Assembly (NCBI RefSeq): GCF_019753765.1
Contig: NZ_JAIJZW010000001.1
Span: 539,127-603,126, forward strand
DNA: 64,000 nt
Origin: Microbacterium marinilacus
Lineage (GTDB): Bacteria; Actinomycetota; Actinomycetes; Actinomycetales; Microbacteriaceae
Reading direction: 5' to 3'
A program made the position numbers and the translations under genes. Under the pieces are notes generated by a model. The model was given only the letters and a program-made list of their open reading frames with translations, was not told the DNA's origin and did not search any database. Within the stretch, counting starts at the first letter, position 1; the number at the start of each line of letters is the position of its first letter. This document shows, piece by piece, positions 8,795 through 18,846 of this stretch.

Positions 8795-8820
8795 GCTGCC
8801 CGACGGACACGTCGGGCAGC
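8795..8820 (+). terminator. Hairpin downstream of the GNAT gene
   Basis: A perfect 10-bp stem, gctgcccgac with gtcgggcagc, closes on a six-base loop. It lies 48 bases after the GNAT stop and just before the presumed promoter of the next gene. Confidence 0.65.
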
Positions 8821-8830
8821 CGGTTACGCT

Positions 8831-8866
8831 GTTCTCGGAGGACCCCGGCTCGGGGCCGCCGAGAAC
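8831..8866 (+). promoter_or_regulatory. Hairpin in the leader of the Ig/FN3 gene
   Basis: An outer 8-bp stem (gttctcgg with ccgagaac) encloses an inner ccccg/cgggg stem. It falls between a TACGCT -10 candidate (8825-8830) and the GGGAGG ribosome site of the gene at 8892, so it would form at the very 5' end of the transcript. It may stabilise the mRNA or be an attenuator; nothing more can be said. Confidence 0.45.
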
Positions 8867-8891
8867 GTGCGCCCCGGGGAGGCCCAGCCGA

Positions 8892-11800
8892 ATGAGCGCG
8901 GGGTCGTGGCTGCGAGAGCGCCGCCGGGTGCTGGCCGCGGGAGCCGTCGTCTCGGTGGTCGCGCTGGGCGTGACGACGATGGCGGTCGCCTACGAGGGCA
9001 ATCCGACGACGGAGCTCGATCTGCACGACGGCTCGGTGTGGATCACGAAGACGGACCAGCAGTTCGTGGGGCATTTCAACAACGAGTCGCAGCGGTTGGA
9101 CGGCTACCTGGTGGCGCCGAGCGCCGACTACGACGTGCTGCAGGACGGCGATCGCGTGCTCGTCCACGACCGCGGCGAGGCCAGCCTGAGCCGAGTGGAC
9201 CCGGCCGGCATGGTGCTGGCCGAGAGCACCGGCCTCCCGGAGGGCGCCCTCGTCGAGGCGGCGGCGCAGACCGTCGCGGTGCTCGACCCGCGCGAGGGCG
9301 ACCTGTACGTCGTGCCGCTCCCGGGGCTCGGGGCGTTCTCTCCGGCCGAGGTCGAGCCCGTCGCGGAGCTGGGGCGCGGCGCGGCCGTGACCGTCGCGCG
9401 CGACGGCACCGTGTTCGCGGTCTCAGCGGAGCGCCGCGCGCTCGTGACGGTGGAGACCACCCGCGAGGGAGAGGCGGAAGAGCCGTCGGAGCGCGTCCTG
9501 GAGGGGCTCACCGAGAAGCCGAGCGTCGCCGTCACCGCGGTCGGCGCCACTCCCGTCGTGCTCGACCGCGAGCCCGGCGTGGTGCTGCTGCCCGATCGCG
9601 CGGTCGAGGTCGACGGTGCCGGCGGGGGCGAGGCGCGGCTCGCCGCCGACGCCGCGGACGGCGGCGCGGTGGTGATGGCGACGCGCACCGCGCTCGTCTC
9701 CGTCCCCCTCGAGGAGGGCGGCGAGCCCACGCTGACGGCGACCGAGCTGCCGGCGGCCACGCCGGCGGAGCCGGTGTGGCTCGACGGCTGCGCCTACGCC
9801 GCCTGGATGGACACCGGGCACCTGCTGCGCGACTGCGAGGGCGCCGCGAACGATCTCGCCAGCGGCATAGAAGGCTACGACGGCACCGGCGAGCTGCGCT
9901 TCCGGGTGAACCGGGACGCGATCATCCTCAACGACGTCCTGAGCGGTGCCGCGTGGCTCGCGGCCAGCACGCTGCAGAAGGTCGACAACTGGGACCAGCT
10001 CACCCCGCCGGAGGGCGACGGCGACACGAGCGAGGACCTGACGACCGAGCAGGTGCCGGACCCGCTGCCGCCGGACCGCGGGCCGGAGAACCGCGACCCC
10101 GTCGCGGAGGACGACGCGTTCGGCGTGCGCGCCGGGCAGACGACCGTCCTGCCGGTGCTCGACAACGACAGCGACCCCGACGGGGACGTGCTCACGGTGG
10201 AGGTGTCGGACGCGTCCTCCGCGCTGGGCGAGGTGCAGCTCATCCAGAACGGCACCGCGCTGCAGGTCGTGGTGCCGCCGGAGGCGAGCGGCAGCGGATC
10301 CTTCGAGTACACGGCGAACGACGGGCGGGGCGGCTCCGGAGCGGCCACGGTGCGACTGACGGTCCATCCCGATACGCAGAACGCGGGGCCCGCCCAGCAT
10401 CGAGAGCTCAGCATCGCCGTCGAGGCCGGCGGCACCGTCACGTACAACGTGCTGCCCGACTGGCGGGACCCGGACGGCGACAGCATCTATCTCGAGGCCG
10501 TGCACCCCCTGCCGGGCGACGAGGCCGAGTTCACGGCGGACGGGCGGATCACCTACCGCGCCATCTCCGGCCAGCAGGGACCGATCGAGGTGCCGATCGA
10601 GGTGTCGGACGGGGCGACGGCCATGACGGGGGTGCTGAAGCTCGACGTCCGCCCGGTCGGGACCGCCGACCCCGTCACCACCGCCGACCACGTCGTGGCG
10701 CGCGCCGGCCAGCAGGTCACCGTGTCTCCGCTCGACAACGACATCAGCGCGAGCGCCGAGCCGCTGAAGCTCACGCGCGTGGACGAGGTCGAAGGCGCCC
10801 GGATCGCACCCGACTTCGCCAACCGCACGTTCGACTTCGCCAGCGAGACGGTGGGCACCTACTACGTGCAGTACCTGGTCTCCAACGGGCCGAAGGCGGT
10901 GCCGGGGCTCGTGCGCGTCGACGTGCTGGAGCCGGCGGCCAGCGATCTGCCGCCCGTCGCGGTGCGCGACGTCGCGATGCTCCCCGCCGGCGGCGAGGTG
11001 CTCGTCGACGTCCTCGCCAACGACATGGACCCCGCCGGCGGCGTGCTGGTGGTCCAGTCCGTCGACGCGGAGGACGCCGCCGGGCTGTCGGTCTCCGTGC
11101 TCGCGCACGAGACGCTGCGGGTCACCGACCGCGCGGTCGTCACCGACCGGCTGACGATCCGGTACACGGTGGCGAACGCGTCGGGCACGGCCCAGGGCGA
11201 GGTCGTGGTGATCGCGGTCCCCGCATCGTCGAAGCTGCGCCCGCCCGTCGCGAGCGACGACGAGGCCGTGGTGCGCGTCGGCGACGTCGTGACGATCCCG
11301 GTGCTCGACAACGACTCGCACCCGAACGACGACGAGATGCACGTCGTGCCCGAGCTGGTGTCCGAGCCGGACCCCGAGGCCGGCGACATCTTCGTGGCGC
11401 AGGACACGGTGCGCTTCCGTGCGGGCACCGAGCCGGGCACCGTCTACGCCACCTACGAGGTGCGCGACAGCACGGGCCAGCGCGACGCCGGCTACATCAC
11501 CATCCAGGTGCTGCCCGTCGACGACGAGGCGAACGCGGCCCCGCGCCCGGAGGACCTGACGGCCCGACTGGTCTCGGGCGAGACGGCCACCATCCTCGTG
11601 CCGTTGGACGGCATCGACGCCGACGGCGACTCCGTCGAGCTGGTCGGCATCGACTCCGCGCCGACGAAGGGTCAGATCCTGGAGACCGGCGCCGACCGCT
11701 TCGTCTATCGCGCGAGCGAGGGCGCCGTCGGGGTCGATCAGCTCACCTATCGCGTGCGCGACGCGCTCGGGGCCGAGGGCGTGGCCACGCTGCGCATCGG

Positions 11801-14800
11801 GATCGCGCCGCCGGCGGGGACGAACCAGGCGCCGTTCGCGGTGCGGGACGACGTGTTCATGCGTCCGGGACGCGTCGTCTCGGTTCCCGTGCTCGACAAC
11901 GACAGCGACCCGGAGGGCGGCGCGATCGCGCTCGTCGACGACCTCGTCGCGCCCGAGGGGCTCGAGGCCGAGGTCACCGGCCCGAACCGCGTCGACGTCA
12001 CCGCGCCCGCGCAGGAGATGCAGGGGTCGGTGCAGTACACGATCGCCGACGAGCTAGGGGCGACAGCGCAGGGCGTCATCCAGGTCACGGTCGACGAGGA
12101 CGTCCCGCTGCTGCCGCCGGTCGCGCGCGACGACCGGGTGCGCCTCGACTCCATCACGCCGGAGCTCACCGCCGACGTCGACCTTCTCGCGAACGACGAG
12201 GATCCCGACGGCACGGTGCAGAGCCTTCAGCTCGAGGTGGAGGGCGAGCAGCAGGCGGGGTCCGACGGGCTGCTGCAGGTGACGATCGAGGAGCGGCGTC
12301 GGCTGATCGGCTACACCGTGACCGACGAGGACGGCGGCACCGCCCGCGCGTTCGTGCACGTGCCGGGGCTGGAGGACCTGCGTCCCACGCTCATCAGCGC
12401 GGAGCCGGTGGTGGTCGACAGCGGCGAGACCGTCGAGCTGCCGCTGTCAGATCACGTCCAGACCGTCACCGGCAAACCTCTGCGGATCACCGAGGCTGCG
12501 ACGGTGCGGGCCGCGCACAGCGACGGCGCCGCGCTGCTGCAGGGCGACTCGACCCTCGTCTACACGTCGGCCGACCGCTATTCCGGGTCGGACGCCCTCA
12601 CCTTCGAGGTCACCGACGGCACCGGTCCCGACGACCCCGCCGGGCGCACGGCGATCCTGTCGATCCCGATCACGGTGCTGCCGCCGGAGAACGCGCAGCC
12701 CTCCTTCGTCGACGCCCGGATCGACGTCGGCGCCGGGGACGACCCCGTGACGCTCGAGCTGGCGCCGCTGGCCTCCGACATCGACGGGGACGCCCTCGAG
12801 TTCTCGATGGACGGCGAGCCGGCGTCGGGGGTCGAGGCGCGCATCGAGGGGTCGACGCTCGAGCTCAGCGCGGACGCCGACATGGAGACGGGGCAGACCA
12901 CGAGCGTCGGGGTGCGCGTCGAGGACGGCATGACCGATCCGGTGACCGGGCGGGTCGACGTGCGCATCACGTCGTCCAACCGGCCCCTCCCGGTCGCCAC
13001 CGACGACACGGTCGCGGAGGCCGCCGCGGGCGAGGCGGTGGAGGTGCCCGTGCTCGAGAACGACGAGAACCCGTTCGACGATCAGCCGCTCGAGATCGTC
13101 TCGACCGAGGTCGAGACGGGCGAGGGCACCGCGGTGGTGGCCGGCGAGAGCCTGCGGGTGACCCCGGACGCCGACTTCCACGGGCGGATGGTCGTGCGGT
13201 ACCGGATCCACGACGCGACCGGAGACGCCGCCCGCGGCGCCGAGGGTCGCGTGCTGCTCACGGTGCACGGCCGCCCGGACGCGCCGGGCAAGCCCGTCGT
13301 CGCGAGCGTGCAGGACCGCCAGGTGACGATGTCGTGGACGCCGCCGGCCGACAACGGCTCGCGTATCACCGGGTACACGGTCACGTCCCAGGCCGGCGGC
13401 TACGAGAAGAGCTGCCCGGCGACGACCTGCACGCTGGACGGGCTGACCAACAACGTCGAGTACACCTTCACGGTGGTCGCGCACAACGAGATCGGCGACT
13501 CCGACTCCTCGCTGCCGAGCGAGGTCGCGCGGCCGGACGTCCGGCCGGACACCCCCGCGGCGCCGAGCCGGCCGGCCTTCGGCGACGGCAGCCTGCGGGT
13601 CGCCTGGACGAAGCCCGACAGCGCCGGATCTCCCGTGTCGTCCTACACCGTCGAGATATCCCCGGCGGCGCCGAACGGCGTCTCCCAGGTCGTGGTCGAG
13701 GGCGGCGGCGTCACCGAGCGCGTCTGGGAGGGGCTCGCCAACGGCACGGCGTATCGCTTCCGCGTGCGTGCGCACAACCTCGCGCCCGAGCCGTCGAGCT
13801 GGAGCGCCTGGTCGCCGACCGAGGTGCCGGCCGGTCGCCCCGAGGCCCCCGCCGTCCCGTCGGTCGCAGACCTCGACCCCGTGGGCCGCCAGGACCAGAT
13901 GCGCGTCTCCTGGTCGGCGCTCGGCCAGCAGCAGCAGAACGGCGACGCCGTCCAGGCGTACGAGGTGCAGATGAGCGGGCCGCGCACCGGCACGCAGCAG
14001 GTGGGCACGGGGACCTCCGCGACCTTCACGGGGCTGTCGGCGTCGACCGAGGGATACACGTTCCGCGTGCGCGCCAAGAACAAGGCCGGATGGAGTGAGT
14101 GGGGCCCGGCCTCCGCGCCGCGCCGCGCCGTGCAGCAGCCGGGCGGCGTGGGGACGGTGAAGGTGGAGCCGGGCGACACCCAGCTGAAGCTCTCGTGGGC
14201 GCAGGCGGATCCGCGGGGCGCCGCGCAGAGCGAGATCCGCTACGCCTACTCGGTCGACGGCTACTGGGTCTCGACCGGCACGGCGACGAGCGTCACCGTC
14301 GGAAACCTGGACAACGGCACTACCTACAACGTCAAGGTGCGGGCCGTGGTCTACATCGACGGGAGCCAGTACGGCGGTGGGGGACCCGCGAGCGACGCGA
14401 AGGGCACGCCCTTCGGCAAGCCGCTCACCCCCGCGCTGACGGCCACCCGGGAGCCGCAGGGCACCAACTCGCTGTACCGCTGGACGATCAACATCGGCCC
14501 CGCGTACAACGGCCGGACGATCGACGCGATCGAGGTCAGCAACGTCGGCGCGGGCCGGCGGACGGTGCACTACAACGGCGCTCCCAAGGCATCGGGTGAG
14601 TTCGTCGCGTCGGGCGGGAACGTCCAGGCGCGCGTCCGGGACTCCACCGGCGCGTGGGGTCCCTACGTCGAGGTCAACACCGCCGGGACGACGACCGTGC
14701 AGGGGCCGGCGGGCGGCGCGGACGACGACCGGGCCTGCAGCCGGGCGCCGTGCGAGTACATGGGCGTCCGCTCCGAGGGATGGAACCCGGGGACCTACTC

Positions 14801-14978
14801 CGCCACGTGCTACGAGGGCACGTCGACGGCCGGGCGGCGACTGGGCAGCGGCTCGTTCACGGTCGAGCCCGGCGGCGCCGCGTTCATCGCCTATCTGCCG
14901 TGCGTGTACAACAAGCCGGGCGGCACGGTCGTCGTGGACATCAGCGGCTACCTGACCAAGTCGATCGTCTGGCAGTAG
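8892..14978 (+). CDS. Giant Ig-like (cadherin-type) and fibronectin III repeat surface protein
   Basis: The 2028-residue product begins with a basic segment and a hydrophobic signal anchor (about residues 12-34). Residues 35-390 look like a degenerate beta-propeller. From about 400 to 1455 there are about eleven tandem Ig/cadherin-like units of 90-100 residues, marked by VLDNDSDPDGD-type acidic motifs of the calcium-binding kind. From 1461 onward four or five fibronectin III domains follow (MSWTPPADNGS, RVAWTKPD, RVSWSAL, KLSWAQAD). There is no LPXTG or C-terminal anchor. The start is ATG with GGGAGG. In related genomes such proteins, from memory, often precede a MoxR/DUF58/transglutaminase cluster; here nhaA follows. 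A cell-surface or adhesion role is inferred from architecture only. Confidence 0.9.
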   Translation: MSAGSWLRERRRVLAAGAVVSVVALGVTTMAVAYEGNPTTELDLHDGSVWITKTDQQFVGHFNNESQRLDGYLVAPSADYDVLQDGDRVLVHDRGEASLSRVDPAGMVLAESTGLPEGALVEAAAQTVAVLDPREGDLYVVPLPGLGAFSPAEVEPVAELGRGAAVTVARDGTVFAVSAERRALVTVETTREGEAEEPSERVLEGLTEKPSVAVTAVGATPVVLDREPGVVLLPDRAVEVDGAGGGEARLAADAADGGAVVMATRTALVSVPLEEGGEPTLTATELPAATPAEPVWLDGCAYAAWMDTGHLLRDCEGAANDLASGIEGYDGTGELRFRVNRDAIILNDVLSGAAWLAASTLQKVDNWDQLTPPEGDGDTSEDLTTEQVPDPLPPDRGPENRDPVAEDDAFGVRAGQTTVLPVLDNDSDPDGDVLTVEVSDASSALGEVQLIQNGTALQVVVPPEASGSGSFEYTANDGRGGSGAATVRLTVHPDTQNAGPAQHRELSIAVEAGGTVTYNVLPDWRDPDGDSIYLEAVHPLPGDEAEFTADGRITYRAISGQQGPIEVPIEVSDGATAMTGVLKLDVRPVGTADPVTTADHVVARAGQQVTVSPLDNDISASAEPLKLTRVDEVEGARIAPDFANRTFDFASETVGTYYVQYLVSNGPKAVPGLVRVDVLEPAASDLPPVAVRDVAMLPAGGEVLVDVLANDMDPAGGVLVVQSVDAEDAAGLSVSVLAHETLRVTDRAVVTDRLTIRYTVANASGTAQGEVVVIAVPASSKLRPPVASDDEAVVRVGDVVTIPVLDNDSHPNDDEMHVVPELVSEPDPEAGDIFVAQDTVRFRAGTEPGTVYATYEVRDSTGQRDAGYITIQVLPVDDEANAAPRPEDLTARLVSGETATILVPLDGIDADGDSVELVGIDSAPTKGQILETGADRFVYRASEGAVGVDQLTYRVRDALGAEGVATLRIGIAPPAGTNQAPFAVRDDVFMRPGRVVSVPVLDNDSDPEGGAIALVDDLVAPEGLEAEVTGPNRVDVTAPAQEMQGSVQYTIADELGATAQGVIQVTVDEDVPLLPPVARDDRVRLDSITPELTADVDLLANDEDPDGTVQSLQLEVEGEQQAGSDGLLQVTIEERRRLIGYTVTDEDGGTARAFVHVPGLEDLRPTLISAEPVVVDSGETVELPLSDHVQTVTGKPLRITEAATVRAAHSDGAALLQGDSTLVYTSADRYSGSDALTFEVTDGTGPDDPAGRTAILSIPITVLPPENAQPSFVDARIDVGAGDDPVTLELAPLASDIDGDALEFSMDGEPASGVEARIEGSTLELSADADMETGQTTSVGVRVEDGMTDPVTGRVDVRITSSNRPLPVATDDTVAEAAAGEAVEVPVLENDENPFDDQPLEIVSTEVETGEGTAVVAGESLRVTPDADFHGRMVVRYRIHDATGDAARGAEGRVLLTVHGRPDAPGKPVVASVQDRQVTMSWTPPADNGSRITGYTVTSQAGGYEKSCPATTCTLDGLTNNVEYTFTVVAHNEIGDSDSSLPSEVARPDVRPDTPAAPSRPAFGDGSLRVAWTKPDSAGSPVSSYTVEISPAAPNGVSQVVVEGGGVTERVWEGLANGTAYRFRVRAHNLAPEPSSWSAWSPTEVPAGRPEAPAVPSVADLDPVGRQDQMRVSWSALGQQQQNGDAVQAYEVQMSGPRTGTQQVGTGTSATFTGLSASTEGYTFRVRAKNKAGWSEWGPASAPRRAVQQPGGVGTVKVEPGDTQLKLSWAQADPRGAAQSEIRYAYSVDGYWVSTGTATSVTVGNLDNGTTYNVKVRAVVYIDGSQYGGGGPASDAKGTPFGKPLTPALTATREPQGTNSLYRWTINIGPAYNGRTIDAIEVSNVGAGRRTVHYNGAPKASGEFVASGGNVQARVRDSTGAWGPYVEVNTAGTTTVQGPAGGADDDRACSRAPCEYMGVRSEGWNPGTYSATCYEGTSTAGRRLGSGSFTVEPGGAAFIAYLPCVYNKPGGTVVVDISGYLTKSIVWQ

Positions 14979-15004
14979 CCGACCGGGCGCCCGTCGCGCT
15001 CCGA

Positions 15005-15116
15005 TAGGCTGGGGTCCCGCTCGCGGGAATGGTGTGCCGGGAAGTCTGTTCGGCGGCGGTGACCCGTCCCCTTCTTCCGAGACCCCGCCCGGCGTGCAGG
15101 GCGACGAAAGGCGCAC
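15005..15116 (+). promoter_or_regulatory. Structured 5' leader of nhaA, candidate cation-sensing riboswitch
   Basis: A TAGGCT -10 (15005-15010) is followed by a leader of about 100 nt. ggggtc (15011-15016) can pair with gacccc (15081-15086), closing a multi-branch. Inside it lie a tcccg/cggga hairpin (15015-15028) and a gccg/cggc hairpin (15036-15054) with the purine-rich loop ggaagtctgtt. The same gggtc can instead pair with gaccc at 15061-15065, so two exclusive folds exist. cgccc/gggcg (15086-15103) sits directly before the GAAAGG ribosome site. nhaA-I/nhaA-II leader RNAs, reported as Li+ riboswitches, control the same gene family elsewhere. Membership here is inference. Confidence 0.5.
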
Positions 15117-16277
<1,161 letters not shown>

Positions 16278-16326
16278 GGCGCATCGAGGGGCGCCGAGGC
16301 GGCGCCCGGACGGAGAGGGAGTCGGC

Positions 16327-16986
16327 ATGGCCACGGACGCGCTGAGGGAAGCGGTCGAGACGATGCGCGCGGTGCGGGACCGCTGCGTATGGACGCAGCA
16401 GATCGATCATCGGGCGCTGGTGCCGTACCTGCTCGAGGAGAGCCACGAGCTGATCGACGCGATCGAGGCGGGCGACGCCGCGGGGATGCGCGAGGAGCTG
16501 GGCGACCTGCTGTGGCAGGTGCTGTTCCACGCGGAGATCGCCTCGCGGGGCGCCGACGGCGAGGCGTTCGACGTGGACGACGTGGCCGCGTCCCTGGTGG
16601 AGAAGATGGTCCGCCGCCACCCGCACGTCTTCGGCGACGAGGTCGCCGAGACTCCCGAACGCGTGCTGGAGCTGTGGAACGCGGCGAAGGCGTCCGAGAA
16701 GCGGCAGCGCACGAGCGTCCTCGACGGCGTCGCGCGGTCGATGCCGTCGCTCGCGCTCGCGCAGAAGCTGATCGGCAAGGCCGCGCAGGTCGGCGTCGGA
16801 TCGGAGGTGGCCCTCGCGGTGCACGACGCCGCCGAGGTCGGCGCGGTGCCCGAGAGCGAGGCCGAGCTCGGCGACCTCCTGCTGACGCTGACCGCCGCCG
16901 CGCGCCAGAACGGCTGGGACGCGGAGCGCGCCCTGCGTGAGCGTCTGCGCTCTCTCGAGTCGGACATCCGCGACGCCGAGTCCTGA
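16327..16986 (+). CDS. mazG: MazG family nucleoside triphosphate pyrophosphohydrolase
   Basis: MazG hydrolyses (d)NTPs to monophosphates and pyrophosphate, sanitising nucleotide pools and affecting the stringent response. The 219-residue protein carries the metal-binding EExxE...ExxD pattern in LLEESHELIDAIE and REELGDLLWQVLFH (about residues 35-72), then the HPHVFGD segment typical of the full-length family. It has one clear MazG core plus a weaker C-terminal half. The start ATG at 16327 follows GGAGAGGGAG; the frame is open further upstream without support. It is followed by an unusual nested palindrome before hisS. Confidence 0.93.
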   Translation: MATDALREAVETMRAVRDRCVWTQQIDHRALVPYLLEESHELIDAIEAGDAAGMREELGDLLWQVLFHAEIASRGADGEAFDVDDVAASLVEKMVRRHPHVFGDEVAETPERVLELWNAAKASEKRQRTSVLDGVARSMPSLALAQKLIGKAAQVGVGSEVALAVHDAAEVGAVPESEAELGDLLLTLTAAARQNGWDAERALRERLRSLESDIRDAES

Positions 16987-16996
16987 GAACCCGCCG

Positions 16997-17069
16997 CCGC
17001 GACAATCCGTTCCCGCGCCGACAATGCGTGTGGCGGGTGCATTGTCGGCGCGAAAAGGGATTGTCGCGG
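16997..17069. repeat. Nested palindromic repeat, copy A
   Basis: Two coaxial inverted repeats are stacked. The outer 12-bp arms are ccgcgacaatcc (16997-17008) and ggattgtcgcgg (17058-17069). The inner 14-bp arms are cgcgccgacaatgc (17014-17027) and gcattgtcggcgcg (17039-17052), with an 11-base loop. Outer and inner arms share the core cgacaat, so the element is built from four copies of one half-site. A related element with aGaat in place of aCaat lies at 26804-26871. Confidence 0.85.
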
Positions 17070-17089
17070 GATGGAAGAATGGGAGCGCT

Positions 17090-18376
17090 ATGGCTTCCGT
17101 GAACGCGCCGCGCGGCATGCGCGACTTCCTCCCCGCTGACAAGGCCCGACGCGAGCGCGTGCTCGCCGTGATCCGCGAGCGCTACCGCGCGCACGGGTTC
17201 GACGAGATCGAGACGCCGGTCATGGAGGAGCACGCGCGCCTGCACGCCGGCATCGGCGGCGACAACGAGAAGCTCGCCTTCAACGTGCTGCGCCGGGGCC
17301 TCGACGCGGACGCGATCCGTGCCGCCGCGGACGAGCCCTCGGCCCTGACGGATCTCGGGCTGCGGTACGACCTGACGGTGCCGCTCGCGCGCTTCTACGC
17401 GACGAACCGCGGCGACCTGCCCGCGGTGTTCCGCTCGATCCAGATCGCCCCCGTCTGGCGTGCGGAGCGCCCCCAGAAGGGCCGCTACCGCCAGTTCATG
17501 CAGTGCGACATCGACATCATCGGCGACGCGTCCGCCCGCGCGGAGGCGGAGCTGATCGTCGCGTCGCTCGACACTCTCGCCGCGCTGTCGCTCGAGGGCG
17601 CCACCGTCCGCATCAACGATCGCCGCGCGCTCGACGCCATGCTCGACGTCTTCGGCTTCCCTCCGGAGCAGCGTCCCGGCGTGCTGATCACCATCGACAA
17701 GCTCGACAAGATCGGCCCCGCGGGCGTGAGCGCCGAGCTCCGCGAGCGGGGGGCGAGCGCCGCCGCCGTCGACGCCTTCGAGGCGTTCCTCGAGCGGCCC
17801 GCAGAGGGCGAGCCGCTCGCGTACGGCGAACGGCAGATCCGTGCGGCGCTGCCGGACGGCGTCCCCGACGAGGTCGTCGCGCACCTGACCGGCGTGGGGG
17901 AGTCGGTCGCGGCGGCGCGGCCCGGCGACACGCGCGTGCCGCTGGAGTTCGATCCGTTCCTCGTGCGCGGGATGGGCTACTACACCGGCACCATCTTCGA
18001 GCTCGCCCACCCGGATGTCGGGTACTCGCTCGGCGGCGGCGGCAGGTACGACGGCATGATCGGCCGATTCCTCGGACAGGACGTCCCGGCGGTCGGCTTC
18101 TCGATCGGGTTCGAGCGCATCGTCGACCTCGTGTCGCTGCAGGTGGCCGACGCGGCCCCGGCGGTGGTGCTGGTGCACGACCGTGACGTCGCCGTGACCG
18201 AGCTGATCGCGCTGAAGGCGCGGCTCGTGGCCGAGGGCTCGCGCGTCCGCCTCGAGCAGCGCACCAAGAACCTCAAGGGGCTGCTGGACCGTGCGTCCGC
18301 CGACGGCTTCACGGCGTTCGCGACCGTGTCTGCGGGCGCGACTCGGGAGGGTCTCGAGCTCAAGCCCCTCGCCTGA
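17090..18376 (+). CDS. hisS: Histidyl-tRNA synthetase
   Basis: This class II synthetase charges tRNA-His. The 428-residue length is standard. It starts with the family pattern APRGMRDFLP and has motif 2 in APVWRAERPQKGRYRQFMQCDID, the histidine-specific LVRGMGYYTGTIFEL, motif 3 in GFSIGFERI after a glycine-rich GGGGRYDGM, and a C-terminal anticodon-binding domain (LVHDRDVAV onward). ATG at 17090 lies five bases after GGGAG. A GC hairpin follows the stop. Confidence 0.97.
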   Translation: MASVNAPRGMRDFLPADKARRERVLAVIRERYRAHGFDEIETPVMEEHARLHAGIGGDNEKLAFNVLRRGLDADAIRAAADEPSALTDLGLRYDLTVPLARFYATNRGDLPAVFRSIQIAPVWRAERPQKGRYRQFMQCDIDIIGDASARAEAELIVASLDTLAALSLEGATVRINDRRALDAMLDVFGFPPEQRPGVLITIDKLDKIGPAGVSAELRERGASAAAVDAFEAFLERPAEGEPLAYGERQIRAALPDGVPDEVVAHLTGVGESVAAARPGDTRVPLEFDPFLVRGMGYYTGTIFELAHPDVGYSLGGGGRYDGMIGRFLGQDVPAVGFSIGFERIVDLVSLQVADAAPAVVLVHDRDVAVTELIALKARLVAEGSRVRLEQRTKNLKGLLDRASADGFTAFATVSAGATREGLELKPLA

Positions 18377-18404
18377 CCCGCCGGATCCCGTCGCCAGACG
18401 TCGT

Positions 18405-18427
18405 GCCGCGGCCGCGGAGGCCGCGGC
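18405..18427 (+). terminator. GC hairpin after hisS
   Basis: A perfect 9-bp stem, gccgcggcc with ggccgcggc, closes on a five-base loop 29 bases after the hisS stop and ahead of the gntR promoter. Confidence 0.6.
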
Positions 18428-18440
18428 GGCTCTCACTCCC

Positions 18441-18470
18441 GAACTGTTCTAATTGATATAGAATAAGTTC
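18441..18470 (+). promoter_or_regulatory. Operator and leaderless promoter of the GntR gene
   Basis: In an AT-rich island, ttcta (18447-18451) and tagaa (18459-18463) form an inverted repeat, and outer gaac/gttc arms frame it. The right half overlaps the -10 TAGAAT (18459-18464), which is followed by six bases and the ATG at 18471. A repressor bound here would block its own transcription. Confidence 0.6.
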
Positions 18471-18821
18471 ATGCTGGCACGGATCGACCCGACGCGCGAG
18501 GAGCCGGTGTTCGCGCAGCTCGCGGCGTCGATCCGCGCAGACGCCGCCGCGGGGCGCGTCAGGCCGGGCGACCGGCTGCCTTCGGCGCGCGAGGTCGCCG
18601 GAGCCCTCGGGGTGAACCTCCACACGGTGCTGCACGCCTACCAGCTGCTGCGCGACGAGGGGCTGCTGGACATGCGGCGCGGCCGCGGCGCGATCGTCAC
18701 CGATGCGGCGGCACCGCTCGCCGAGCTGCACGACGAGGCGGCGCAGCTCGTGCGCCGCGCCCAGGCCCGCGGCGTCCCGCGCGACGCTCTCGCGGCGCTG
18801 ATCCGCGACCTTCCGATCTGA
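18471..18821 (+). CDS. GntR family transcriptional regulator, YtrA-type
   Basis: The 116-residue protein has a GntR winged helix (about residues 10-75: PVFAQLAASIRADAAAGRVRPGDRLPS then REVAGALGVNLHTVLHAYQLLRDEGLL and RGRGAIV) and a C-terminal helix pair of only about 40 residues. That is the YtrA subfamily layout, usually encoded beside an ABC or membrane-protein gene. It lies 25 bases upstream of a DUF1648 membrane-protein gene. It is probably autorepressed through the overlapping AT-rich inverted repeat. The inducer is unknown. Confidence 0.92.
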   Translation: MLARIDPTREEPVFAQLAASIRADAAAGRVRPGDRLPSAREVAGALGVNLHTVLHAYQLLRDEGLLDMRRGRGAIVTDAAAPLAELHDEAAQLVRRAQARGVPRDALAALIRDLPI

Positions 18822-18846
18822 CCCGACCGAACCCGAGGAGGAGAGC

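Noticed and set aside
4656..9167. A 1503-codon open frame on the minus strand opposite mfd
   Set aside because: It mirrors a perfect Mfd gene on the other strand, its composition is H/R/D/V-rich shadow sequence, and no family motif is present. Long antisense frames are normal in very GC-rich DNA.
15011..15086. Cobalamin riboswitch upstream of nhaA
   Set aside because: GGGAA and GGTG words are present but no B12 box or its conserved CCGCCACTG region was found, and the gene is not a cobalamin gene.
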